From Gnetum montanum (Eukaryota > Streptophyta > Gnetopsida > Gnetales > Gnetaceae), in contig MNCI01022067.1 of NCBI GenBank assembly GCA_015680685.1, positions 522,760 to 586,759 of the forward strand: a DNA stretch of 64,000 nt, written 5' to 3'. A model generated the notes under the pieces. That model was not told where the DNA came from, searched no databases, and saw only the letters and a list, made by a program, of their open reading frames with translations. Position numbers and translations under genes: made by a program. Shown here piece by piece: positions 12,249 through 22,502 of this stretch; position 1 is the stretch's first letter; every line of letters starts with the position of its first letter.

Positions 12249-12396
12249 CTCTAGTAGTGAAAGGGTTAAAAGAATGGTTGGATTGGGACACGCGGTGGAC
12301 ACGTTTGGTGCTCAGAAAGAAGACTTGATGTAGGAAAATGGAAAATCTCCCCTAGCTTTGTGAGGAAATGGATAAATTTCAAAGGCACAATGCAGG

Positions 12397-12495
12397 TATA
12401 TATAGTATTTTTGTCTTATGTTGACAAGGCCACATAAATGAGGCTGTGTAAATGGTGCCTAGTTGACGTAATTTTTTGATGGGGTTGACCAGCGT
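12397..12495 (-). promoter_or_regulatory. U3-like internal promoter before ORF3 of A
   Basis: The minus strand reads GTGGCCTTGTCAACATAA and ACGTCAAC-type motifs, then TATATATA (12404-12397). The LTR U3 of A has matching phrases (GTGACCTCGTTGACATA) before its own TATA. C, D and F have the same arrangement at the same place. Only the promoter motifs, not the rest of an LTR, are present. Confidence 0.55.
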
Positions 12496-14010
12496 TGATT
12501 GCTAAATTAAAAGTCCAAAGCTGTGAATTGTAGCACAACATTGGGGGGATTTGAGAACGTTGAGACCAAAGAACAAGATGAGAGAAAAAGGAAGAAAAAT
12601 TGTGATCAAAGGAAGAGTCGAAATTAGGAGAATATCAAAGTATGGAACTTGGTGGATGAAGGGCTGCGCAATGAGCAGCATAGAAATGATCAACCAACTA
12701 AATCAAAGGGATAGGAGATTAACAAATGGAACCAAAGGATGTGTAAGTGGGTCCTCCCCATAACAGGTAGTAGCCTCATTAGCCCTTGCACATCATCAAC
12801 ATAGGAGTCCGTGGGCCCCGTAGTTAATTAATGGTGACCGTGAGTTAATACTCACATCCATGAGAACCAGCCGAAGAATTAGAAGTTCTAGCAAAGTACG
12901 ATAGACATTCAAAACATAAAACCAGTAGTGAGGTGAGTAATGGGAAGTAAATGATGGAGAGAAGAAGGAGTGAAATGGAATTTCTTAGTTTGGTTACATG
13001 AAATCCCTTGTCAAGTGTATGATTAAGTGACCCAGTAGGATCCATCCTCAGTCTAGATCTAAAACCAACCACACTCAATGACATCGCATCAACATTCGAA
13101 GACTAGTACATTCTGTTGAGGCATAAGAATGCTCCCATAAACAACCACCACTCAAACATGAGTGAGAGATAGGAAGTGAAAAAGGAGCTAAGTTAGAGGG
13201 GACAAAACAAGTCCCATAACTAGTACTTGTAGCCCATTAGAGGCATTCTAAGTGGTGTGCTTTGAATTCCCATGTTTTGTTTTATTTTTTTTCTATGGAA
13301 ACCACACCATGCAAAGACCCATGCAGTTGTGCATGCATTTGGTCTAAGGGGTGTGCTTTGAATCCTCATGTTTTGTTTTATTTTTTTGAATGATGAGGAC
13401 CACACCATGCAAGGAAAAATTGCCATTTAACTTTCTATTATGAGAGGATATGGAGTGGTAAGAAGTCCGTGAGGACACACATTCGCATACAAGGGAATAG
13501 AAAAGTATGAAAAATGTTGCATTCCCCTTGAGGTCACACCCTGTTCAAACCGTTGGATTCGCCTCAAGTCCAAAAACTACGCAAGTAACAAATTAATTAA
13601 AGTTGTTTTTAATTGAAAGGGATTTTCATGTTTCCAAAATAAGGAAAACTATGGAGTGGGTGGATGGGTGGATGACGTGGACTCACTACTTGTTACATGA
13701 AATGGAAGTAGAACATGACTTCCTCGAACAACAATGCTAAGGCAGGAGCTAGATAGAATATGCAGACCATATCATGCAAACCATTTTAAAGAGAAGCAAC
13801 CACACCAGTACATCCTATGACAATAAGACAGCTTAATAATGAAAAGTATAAAACAATCAAAGGATAAGTACGTATATACAAATAGAAATAATTAAAGAAA
13901 GAAAGAAAAACTAAGTAAGAATGGTCAAACGTACTAACGATGTTGTAAAAAAAAGGTGTAAAACAAAAGCTTTCAAAAACAATTGAGGAGCCTATAGAGG
14001 TTGTTAGCAT
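12496..14010 (-). other. Spacer between integrase and ORF3 of A, with conserved blocks
   Basis: Non-coding. Reading in the element sense: a T-rich tract (13980-13786); a GGTGTGACCTCAAGGGG block (13541-13521) present in four other copies; a hairpin-like segment with A-rich loop duplicated in tandem (13411-13345 and 13316-13250, period 96 bp); and the stem-loop listed at 12738-12794. No ORF is conserved. Confidence 0.7.
12738..12794 (-). other. Conserved stem-loop, A copy
   Basis: In the element sense the arms are GATGTGCAAG (12794-12785) and CTTACACATC (12747-12738). They pair over ten positions with one C-A mismatch that a single G-to-A change explains. The loop holds GGGGAGGACCCA, as in the other copies. 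Confidence 0.65.
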
Positions 14011-14029
14011 GGATGGTGGTCTCCCCCAC

Positions 14030-15180
14030 GACTAAGCAGGAAGGAGGAGATTCAGAAAATGGAACGAGGTCGACTGTGTAACAAGAGGGCAGTGACACTA
14101 GTTCGATGGAGTTCATGGAAGGGTTTTAATTGTTGCATATTGACTAACTATGTTTTCGTGGGATCCTCAGGTTTGTGTATAAGTAGGGCCCTAGATGGAA
14201 AGGTTTTGGAAACCATATAAGGCCCCTCCCATAGTGTTTGAAACTTAGTACTTTGCGGTACATGTGTGGGGTTCTAGTAGAGTACCTTATCTCCACGTTG
14301 AAATGTTACCTTTCGAATCCTAAGGTCATGATGATTTTTATTATAGGCCTTGTGTATTTCATTTGATGATAGGGCTACTAGTCGATTCTCATCTAGCACA
14401 TTCAAATTGATAAGTCGTTCTCATTGTGCTAGTGATAAGTCAAGATCCAAGTCACTGGTTGTAGATAGTGTTCGAAGTTCTACCTGAATTGGAAGTTTCG
14501 GTAGTTTCCCATACACTAACTTGTAAGGAGAGTACCCAATAGGAAGTTTTCACATTGCGCAATAGGCCCAGAGGGCATTGTTAAGTTTCATGCTCCAATC
14601 CCTCCTATATTTGCTAATGGTCCTAGTTAGGATCTTTGTAATCTCCCTATTTGTAACTTCGGCTTGTCTGTTGGCTTTGGGGTGATAAGGTGTTGTAAAT
14701 TTATGTTCGACCCCTAAGTGCTGCATGAGTTTATGAAAATTATTACCCATAAAGTGAGTTCCATTATCTGAAATGAGTGCACGTGGCACCCCAAACCTAT
14801 TCACGATTTGTTGTTGGACAAACCATGTGGTGGTAGTTGAGGAAAAATCGATCACAGCTATCACCTTTACCACTTGGTACAGTAGTCTACTGTAATGATG
14901 ATATATGCCTTTCCTTTGGTCATGGGTGCGATGGGACCCATGAAGTTGATGCCCCAAATATCAAAGGGTTCTAGTGGTTGGATCCACTATTGAGGTCCCT
15001 CCATTCATGCCATCATCCAACCATCTTGTTAACATCATTCACAGGAGTGGGTGAACCATTGAGCATCTCTAAAGAGTGTAGGCCAGTAATACCCTGCAAG
15101 TATAATCTTAATGACCGTGCACTGTCTAGCATAGTGGCCCCCACAAGGGCCTTCATGAGCATCTTGAAGGATGAGTAGTT
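14030..15180 (-). pseudogene. Integrase of element A
   Basis: It joins element DNA to the host chromosome. The HHCC zinc module (about 15156-15030) keeps the His pair and, past a stop, the Cys-x2-Cys area. The core is open from 14957 to 14550. The catalytic triad is D, D, E in the family. Here the first is Asn (WGINFMG, about 14955-14940), the second is present (ISDNGTHF) and the Glu is present (QAEVTNRE). The C-terminal GPY module is at about 14235-14210. It ends at the RGGD phrase shared with C. Confidence 0.88.
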
Positions 15181-15299
15181 ATCCTCATTAGGGATGCACC
15201 ATTAAACCAATCCATCTGCACACATATTGTAAAGGTGTTCATTAATTTCCATGAAGTGCTTGGCCTTGTGAAGAAACTGTTGCTTCTTTTGATGATCCC

Positions 15300-15985
15300 G
15301 CTCCTTTGGTAACTCTTGTGTTAGAAGATAAGTAAGGATGTTGTTGAACCAAGTTAATCCTATGGGCATTTCCTTGGTGATTGCTCCAGCGAAGAGGAGT
15401 TCATCTGGGAATTGGTCGGAGAGTGGCTCCTCCTCCTCTGCATTGTCCCATCATAACCAAGATAAGTGGTTAGCAACCACATTCTCAATTCCCTTTTTTT
15501 CTACCATAGTAAGATGGAACTTATGAAGGATCATGAGCCACCGTATAATACACTGTGTTGAGCTGAGCACCCACTATGCTTTGGCTTGCACAATGGATGT
15601 AATATGGATGTCTCTGGTCATCAAACTGTGTGAGCATGACTCCCAATGCATAATTATACACATATGTCATGATGTGAAATGGTCTAGACCAATTGACTGC
15701 CTGTACAATTGGAGTCTCTACGAGTTTTTGTTTTAGTGTTTGGAATGTAGACTCACATTCCCTAGTCCAGACAAACGGAGCGTCCTTCTTTGTTAGTTCC
15801 ACCAACAGCTTGTCAATCTTCGAGAAATTCTTGATGAAATGTCAATAATAACCAGTGTGTCCAAGGAATGACCAGGCATATTTTATAGTGCCTGGTTGAG
15901 TAGTGATTCCTTGGATAACCCTAATTTTTTTAGGATCTACACCAATCCCTGCTTGTAAAATTCGATGCCACAGAACAGTGCCCTC
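15300..15985 (-). pseudogene. RNase H region of element A
   Basis: This part degrades RNA in the RNA-DNA hybrid during reverse transcription. It follows the RT connection. The stretch 15805-15521 is open and reads LTKKDAPFVWT, SRPFHIM and YALGVMLTQ. The first catalytic Asp, in the family's IMTDAS-like phrase, is replaced by Tyr (MTYVYN). Stops and frameshifts follow beyond 15521. Limits are approximate. Confidence 0.8.
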
Positions 15986-15989
15986 TTAG

Positions 15990-16943
15990 ACCATTAAGTG
16001 GTTGTTTTTCTAGTTGAGCCATAAATTGGTTTCCACACATCTTTTTAAAACTTACGTAAGGTGGCCTAAGGCTTGTTCAAATGTTGCTCCATAGGTAGAG
16101 AAGTCATCCATGAAAACTTCTACTCCATTGCTAATTTTTTGCTAAAAGATGCTGAGGACGAGATGTTAGAAGGTTGCAGGTGCATTGCATAGGCCAAAGG
16201 ACATCTTCTTATATGCGACAGTCCCCTAGGGACTTGTAAATGTTGTCTTGGCCTGGTCTTCAAGTGCAATTTGGATTTGGTTATAGCCACTATAACCATC
16301 CAAAAAGCTATAGTAACAATGGCCCGCAATAGTATCCAACACTTGATCCACAAACAGAAGTGGGAAGTGATCCTTGAAGGTTGCCATATTTAGTAATCGG
16401 AAATCTATACAAACTCTCCATTTGCCACCCTTCTTTGGCACAATAATGAGTGGTCTAACCCATTCGCTATTTGCAATGGAATAGATGAACCTTGCTTTCA
16501 GCAATTGTTCAATTTCATCTTTGATGATTTGCTTCAGTTTGGGGTTCAATCATCTTTGTGGCTGTCATTGTGGGTTCATGGAGGGGTCGATATAAATCCA
16601 ATGTTGGCATACCCTAGGGTCAACTCCTGTTAGTTCAAGATATGACCATGCAAAAGCAACCACCCATTTGTTCATCATCTTCAGGAGCAAAAGTGGAATT
16701 GATGATTATCGGCTTGTCATTCTGCAAGAATGCATATTCCAAATTAGTTGGTAAGGTTTTCAGTTCCAGGGGTTCCTGTCTAAAGCTTTCAAGGATCTGT
16801 AGCTTTCCCCAGTCATCACTATCATCAATAGTGGAGACTTGTTGATGGACCTTTTCCAATTTGTCCATGCTTTCCATATAGGCACATACAATGCCCTCAA
16901 ATGGTTCCATGCATAGAGTGCTGCTATTAGAGTGAGCAATCAA
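15990..16943 (-). pseudogene. Reverse transcriptase of element A with its upstream linker
   Basis: Residues from 16943 to 16635 form an acidic linker with LELKTLPTNLEYAF, a phrase typical of Athila/Tat polyproteins just before RT. RT proper opens at about 16549 and is uninterrupted to 16226: the EWVRPLIIVPKKGGKWR fingers motif, then DFRLLN, then YSFLDGYSGYNQI (catalytic Asp). After a frameshift comes the FMDD box at 16114-16103, intact. Downstream thumb and connection are broken by stops. Confidence 0.92.
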
Positions 16944-17465
16944 CCACTGGGTGCCTTCTTGATTTGTGGCTGCTGTGTACAGACATCATTGAATCTGTGA
17001 TTCTTCAACACACTGACTGCATGCTTGAATAGATGTCTGCTTAGCATACCAAAGTTGCTACACACAGTTGCACCTAGAGTCACTGTATGCGATGCATGGA
17101 ACATGCTTCTTCTTAATCTTTCCGGAAGGATTTTCTTTTGAAATTTCAAGGGAAAGATCTTGAAACCCCAATCATGCATCCACCGTGCTAAGCCAAGCTT
17201 TTTCCATTATGATTGGAAAATTTCCATTGCAATTATCAACACGGATGACCAGGAAGTCAACAGGATAGGACCACCCACAATCAGTGGTCACAATATCTTC
17301 TACCAATCCTAAGGGAACAGTAATGGGTTGGTCTGCCAACTCGAGCCAAATTTTGTTTTTCTTCAATGGGGGCAATGTGAAATCAAGTTGATGCTTGACC
17401 CCAAATCCAAAAGAGCTTTGCATGACTTGTTTCTCGCCACTTAGAGGTATATGAGGGGACTCCAT
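16940..17465 (-). pseudogene. Aspartic protease of element A
   Basis: A retropepsin-type protease that would cleave gag-pol. The expected D-S/T-G active site reads Asp-Leu-Gly at 17407-17399, followed, after a frameshift, by the ADQPITVPLGLVEDI and GWSYPVDFLVI strands and the PIIM-KAWLST flap-end region. A further conserved segment, to 16940, carries VCSNFGMLSRHLF. The frame 17465-17172 is open apart from the shift at the active site. Confidence 0.85.
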
Positions 17466-17699
17466 GGATTAGTCAATTTCCAAGAAAGATGGCTTGCCTT
17501 TATCTAGTTCATCACAACATGTGTTAGCATGATAATTTATACTTTGGGAGGTGTTTGGCTTGAAGGTTGCTCGAAGGGTTGAATTGTGGAGGCAATTGGA
17601 GGTTCAGAGGCAATGGCCACAGGTGAATGTAAAGGTATGTTTGGGATATTGGGCCAGAAAAAAGGGCATTTTCGTGGTTTTTATTCTGGTCCACTTGAC

Positions 17700-20039
17700 T
17701 GAGAAGCTAATTGTAAGTTGATAGCCCTCATCGCATTACGTTGTTGTGGATGTGGTGGTATTTCTCTCTACATAGGTGGAGCAAGAGGTAACTAAGTGAA
17801 GGGTTAATGAGTAGGTATGGCAGGAGAAGGTGATGGAGGATAGTATAAATGTGGGTTCTCCCTCCTAAGTGATGAAGACTATGTTCGAAAGTATTCTGGG
17901 GGGTAGTAATGATTTTGAAATGGTGCGTGACTAGAAGAGTCTTGCGGGGAGACTGGTTGTTGAATGTAGTACCCATAAGGACCCAGCTACTAGTAAGGGT
18001 ACTGCTACCTTGGAGGTAGCATCCCCATGATTGTGGATGCTACCATTGCTAGTAATAATCATAAGGTTGTGATGATGCTCCACTTGAATAATATCCCTGA
18101 TGCTGGTGGAACTGCGTGCGATTGCCTTGTGGATAAGGCAATCTTCGAGGTGTTTGCCTTTTTTCCAAGCGAGGATTCAACGCATACACCCTAGACTCTT
18201 GTAAATGTAACACCACAAGACAACACCCCTTAGGATGTTCATACTAGCATATGTCACATACATCATCTTCCTTCGTGTCAAAGTCTGCAACCTTTTCTAC
18301 TACAGCAAATTTTCCCTTATCTTTATGGTAGGTACGTTCAGCTTCTCTTCTCCGATGCTGATCTTGATCATTACTTTATTCTTTGAATTCCTCTGTGATT
18401 TTCAGAACACTTTAGAACTTTTCATCCAAAGAATCCCACATCTTGTCAACCTTGGCCAAATTTCAAAGGAAAATTTTTGTATAGGCAAGGTTTTTCTGTT
18501 CACCGCTACATGTAGCGGTGATTCTTCCTCATCTTCACAAAATTGGACTTCCTTCTTTTGGATGGAAGGGTCTCAATTATATTCTTCTACACTTTCCTTT
18601 TTCTTTAGTTCTCCTCCCTGTTTGGCCACTTGCTCCATGAGGTGCTGCATTCCATGGGCCCTTAACTCTGATAGTTGTCCCTAAGTGTAAACGCCAAGGG
18701 TCTTTCTTGTTTCAAAGTGGAGCCCATCTATGATATGGTAGATTTGTTCCTGCTGAGAGTAGCCATGACTAGGGCATCAATGTAATAATGAGTAATATTT
18801 TTCCATGGCTGCATCCAAGGGTTCGTGGTCACCTTGCTTCCATCCCTGGATTTGTCGTCTTAGATTAGACACTCTGGAGTGGGTTTGGTATTTATCATTG
18901 AAAATTTCTAGCATCGTACTCCATCATCTAATTGATTTTGGTTCCAAAGACCAGTACCAGCTTTCTGCTTCCTTGATGAGTGTTCAAGGGAATAGTTTGA
19001 GTTTCTGCCAATCATTGTCTATATGTTACATGGTGCATGCATCATGAAATGCTTGCAAGTGAGTCTGGGAATCACAATTATATCCCCCTTCAAATTTGAG
19101 GATGTTGTTCATGTCAAGGCGCTTGATCTGACTATCTTTTAAGTGCTTGGTTAGTATTTGAACCGCCTCAGCTATATTAAGCATGTTCTGAGTAGTAAGC
19201 AGTGGTTCATCCGAGTCATAGTCCTGTTGATGGCCATGACGTCTGTGATGGTTTCTACTACCTCTCCTTTCTTGATGATGAAACTTGTGTGGTTGGTCAC
19301 GCTTTTCCTTACGTTGTCCCCATCTATCCTTGTGATCATGTCGATCTTTTTGATAATCATTACCCTAATCCTTCTTGTAATGGTGGTGATTAGAGTCAGA
19401 AGCTGGTGAAGACAAGGTGGAATGAGAAGATGGAGAAGAGGGAGGAGAATTACCACTATCACAGTGTTGGTCCCCTCCTCTGCTCTGGTGATGGCCTCTA
19501 TTTTCACGTTCCTCCTTTCCTTTGCTATGATCTTTTTTGTGAGATCCTCCACCACCCAGGGACTCCTGGTCACCTAATTGTTTACTTTGAATGACATATT
19601 AGATGATCTAATGTAGTGGAGGAGGTTCGGGTGAATGGGAACCGTCAAAAATAGGTTCCTCATAATCATGCGGGCCTTGTAGGAACAAACGGTTACTGAA
19701 ATTTTTTCCGTTTATGCACTCATGGCATTCCACCTGGTGTTGGTCCCATGCACATTGTGCTTCAGTTGGGCAATAGTCCTGATAATCATGATCCTCCATT
19801 ATGTAATCCACACTACAGTCCTGAATGCCCAATTTGGCAAGAGTTTGGAGCAACATTTCAAGAACTGATTGATTAGGGGGCAATATGATATTGCCCTGCA
19901 TGTCCCACCATTGCATGTTCTCATCCTAATGTAGGATAAAGGTGAAGTTGGGTATATACTCATCTAGATGTGCGTATACCACCCGACATTCCTACGACAC
20001 TAGTCGGTAGGATCCGTCTTGCCTGTGAGAGGAAGACAT
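17700..20039 (-). pseudogene. gag of element A
   Basis: The start ATG is at 20039 (MSSSHR; B starts MSSSSH). N-terminal HLDEYIPNFTFILH phrase; an early stop sits where B has Gln. Ser/His/Arg-rich middle (about 19570-19180). Capsid core about 19150-18690 (NDWQKLKLFP, SWYWSLEP, IIDGLHF). Zinc knuckle 18258-18220, C-x2-C-x3-H-x3-C-C with a stop inside. Then a Pro/Tyr/Gln/His tail to about 17700. The N-terminal piece 19916-19608 is open. Confidence 0.87.
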
Positions 20040-20182
20040 TCTTGATGTTAGATAACAAATAGATTGGTGTGCCTTTTTCTTACTTAAACTACCTAGCGTG
20101 CATAGATTTCAATATATTGGGTCCGTTCCAATGAAGTGAATAATGATCTTGCTAAGACTAGATAGCGCATGTAAGACTAACA

Positions 20183-20201
20183 GTCCCTGGCAATGGTGCC
20201 A
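20183..20201 (-). promoter_or_regulatory. Primer-binding site of A
   Basis: Minus strand TGGCACCATTGCCAGGGAC, one base from the 5' LTR end. It differs from the tRNA-Asp complement only at transition sites. Confidence 0.88.
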
Positions 20202-20202
20202 A

Positions 20203-21100
20203 TGATGAGTGGTGAGGTACCCCTACGTCCAACCATACAAATCACATGCATGCACACGTGACTCAGTCAAATTCCACAGATTGCAAGCACTTACGTACAT
20301 AGAATTTTAACCAGCAAAACCTTAGTTAGAACGGTCATTGTCTTCTCAATCTCACTTGTGATATTCTAAAGCGATGGTTGAGTGAGATTGAGGCAAATGA
20401 TTTTTATTAGTTTTCTTTTTATCTTTTAAGGTCTGATTCTTCTAGTGTAGGAAATGGAAAGTTGTATAATTTTGTGACTGTTCTACTCTATCACTTAACT
20501 CTCCCTAGCATAAGAAACTGATCCCATCTTCCATGCATACCCTGAGCATATCCTAACCACTACTAGGTTACCAGATGTTAAGCATCACTAGGTTGCCAAG
20601 TGTCAAGTATATGTTCAAGATGGTCGTGCCTATGGTTCTTATAAACTATGAAAAGGGTTGTAACCATAAAGCAATAATAATAAAGAACTTTGGAATGCTT
20701 AAAACATTGAAATATTAAAGTGTTTTAATGCTTAAGTAATCAAATCCAAGTGCTGCAAGGAATGTTCAAAAAGATCATCTTTATTACCGCTCACGTCAAT
20801 GGGCTTAGGTACATTAGTGCTCAAATAAAGAGTCATACATCGTTCTCACTCCTACTATGGGCACTTGGAAAATATTCTAACTTGTATGGAAAAATATTGC
20901 AAGAACTTCGCTACAATTAACTAAAAAAGATGTCATAAATGCTACAGGTGCGCACATATTTATAGCAAGAGATAGACTCTACATTAATGGGGTCATGTTA
21001 ATGCATGGACGAATACGTCAATAGGATCACATCACCATGGTCACTTTAACGAGGCTCCGTTAACGTGGCCCAGTCAACGTATCAACTGAACACTTCATCA
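20203..21100 (-). repeat. 5' LTR of element A (898 bp)
   Basis: Partner of 8004-8900. On the minus strand TATAAATA is at 20964-20957 and AATAAAG at 20785-20779. The U3, upstream of TATA, has loosely repeated 20-nt modules with GTTGAC and GAGGC words. Confidence 0.95.
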
Positions 21101-21105
21101 ACCAT

Positions 21106-21391
21106 CTTCTCCCAAAGGAGATCTTCTCACTCTTAATAAGATTTCATCATCATGGAGTCTAAAAATGTAGACTATCATAATCATAGCAGTTGTTACTGAT
21201 TAGATCAAGGTAGGGCCACTCCAGCAGAAGCAAATTGTCTCAAAATTTTCTTTAATATATCTACAAGTAGTTGGGAATCTACCATGCAAATCTCTATTAG
21301 ACTTAGGTTCCAAAGTCAATTTAATCTCCTACAATACATATCACACATGGAACCTACCATCATTTTGTTGCAGATTAGCCTATTTTCATCC
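21106..21391 (+). pseudogene. gag-protease junction of D, between inserts A and C
   Basis: This resumes D after A and aligns with F at about 55470-55740. It includes the protease active-site segment, here Asp-Leu-Gly at 21301-21309, followed by VNLIS-like wording. It is cut by element C before the second half of the protease. Confidence 0.8.
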
Positions 21392-21396
21392 CTTTT

Positions 21397-22349
21397 TGAT
21401 GAAGTGTTAAAGTGTTGCATCAATGGGCCCTTGTTGATGTGGTCTCATTAATGGGCCCTCGTTGACATGACCCCATCTACATGATGTTGCCCCATTGATG
21501 GGGCCATGTTGACATAGCGTTTGCAGCATTTATGGGCCCTCATCGATGTAGCTCCACAATAAAGTCTATAAATATGCACTCACCACCCATGTTTATGGGA
21601 GTCAAAGTGATAGTTGTAGTATATATCTTATAGTTTTTCCATTTGAAAGTTAGAATATTTCTCTGAGTCCCTACAGTATGAGTCAAAAAGTGTATGGATC
21701 TTTATTCGAGCAAAATTTTACCTAAACACCCTAGTGTGAACGGCAATAAAGACAAGCCTTTTGATCAAACCTTGCAGCACTTGGAATAGATTAATGATTT
21801 ATTTCTACATTATTGTTTTTATTAATTATGTAATTAATTAAGATAAATTAGACCTCGATTGGTTAATTAATTAAGCTAAATAGATTAAACACACAAGTAT
21901 GACCACTTCAAGTGTAAACACGTATTTACATGGTAATCCTAGTAGCATCATTGCTTGGTTCACCGAGTAGATAGCACTTGATAATCCTAGTAGTGAATAC
22001 GTGGGTTTAGGATGTGTATGGAAAGTGGGACTAGATGCTTATGTTAGGATTAGTTAGAGATTAATTAATTAGTTAGTTAAATTAGCTATTAAATTACTTT
22101 ATTTCTCTATTTTAAAGCACTGGGAGCATAAAACATAAAATAATAAAAATCAAATGCCTCAATTACACTTAACCATACCTATGTGCATCACAAGTGTAAT
22201 TTGGAAGACAATGAATAACTATTAGGGAAAAGTTCACATTCTAGAGGCTAGTGTACTAGAAGACATAGAGTCCACAAAATTTGATCAAATCATGTATGAA
22301 TGCTTAGTGATTTGTATGGTTGAGCATAGGGATACCTCGTCGCTCATCA
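21397..22349 (+). repeat. 5' LTR of element C (953 bp)
   Basis: TGATGAAGTG to CTCATCA. The U3 has four to six variants of a GGGCCC-TTGATGTGG-type module between 21420 and 21560, then TATAAATA at 21567-21574. AATAAAG is at 21745-21751. Related to the A LTRs in the U3 but clearly diverged. Confidence 0.95.
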
Positions 22350-22350
22350 T

Positions 22351-22369
22351 TGGCGCCATTGCTAGGGAC
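22351..22369 (+). promoter_or_regulatory. Primer-binding site of C
   Basis: TGGCGCCATTGCTAGGGAC follows the LTR by one base; 16 of 19 bases match the tRNA-Asp complement, the best fit of the + strand copies. Confidence 0.9.
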
Positions 22370-22502
22370 TCCTTTGATTGAAATGTGCACTATTTAGGTT
22401 TAGTGAACATTATTAACATTGTTGGATGAACCCTCTAGTCAAAATCATTTTCATAATAAATATAATCACATAAGCACACTAATATCTTATTTGTATTGGA
22501 AA

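Larger units (their letters stand above)
8004..21100 (-). mobile_element. Element A: full-length gag-pol-ORF3 retrotransposon, minus strand
   Basis: LTRs lie at 20203-21100 (5') and 8004-8900 (3'), with a perfect target duplication ACCAT (7999-8003, 21101-21105). Length is 13,097 bp. Read on the minus strand: PBS, gag, protease, RT, RNase H, integrase, a 2-kb spacer, ORF3, PPT, LTR. It lies in the gag tail of D, whose sequence is continuous across the insert. All genes are broken. Confidence 0.95.

Noticed and set aside
18235-18684. 149-codon plus-strand frame with membrane-like stretches
   Set aside because: Antisense to gag of A, which is supported by homology to B, C, D and F.
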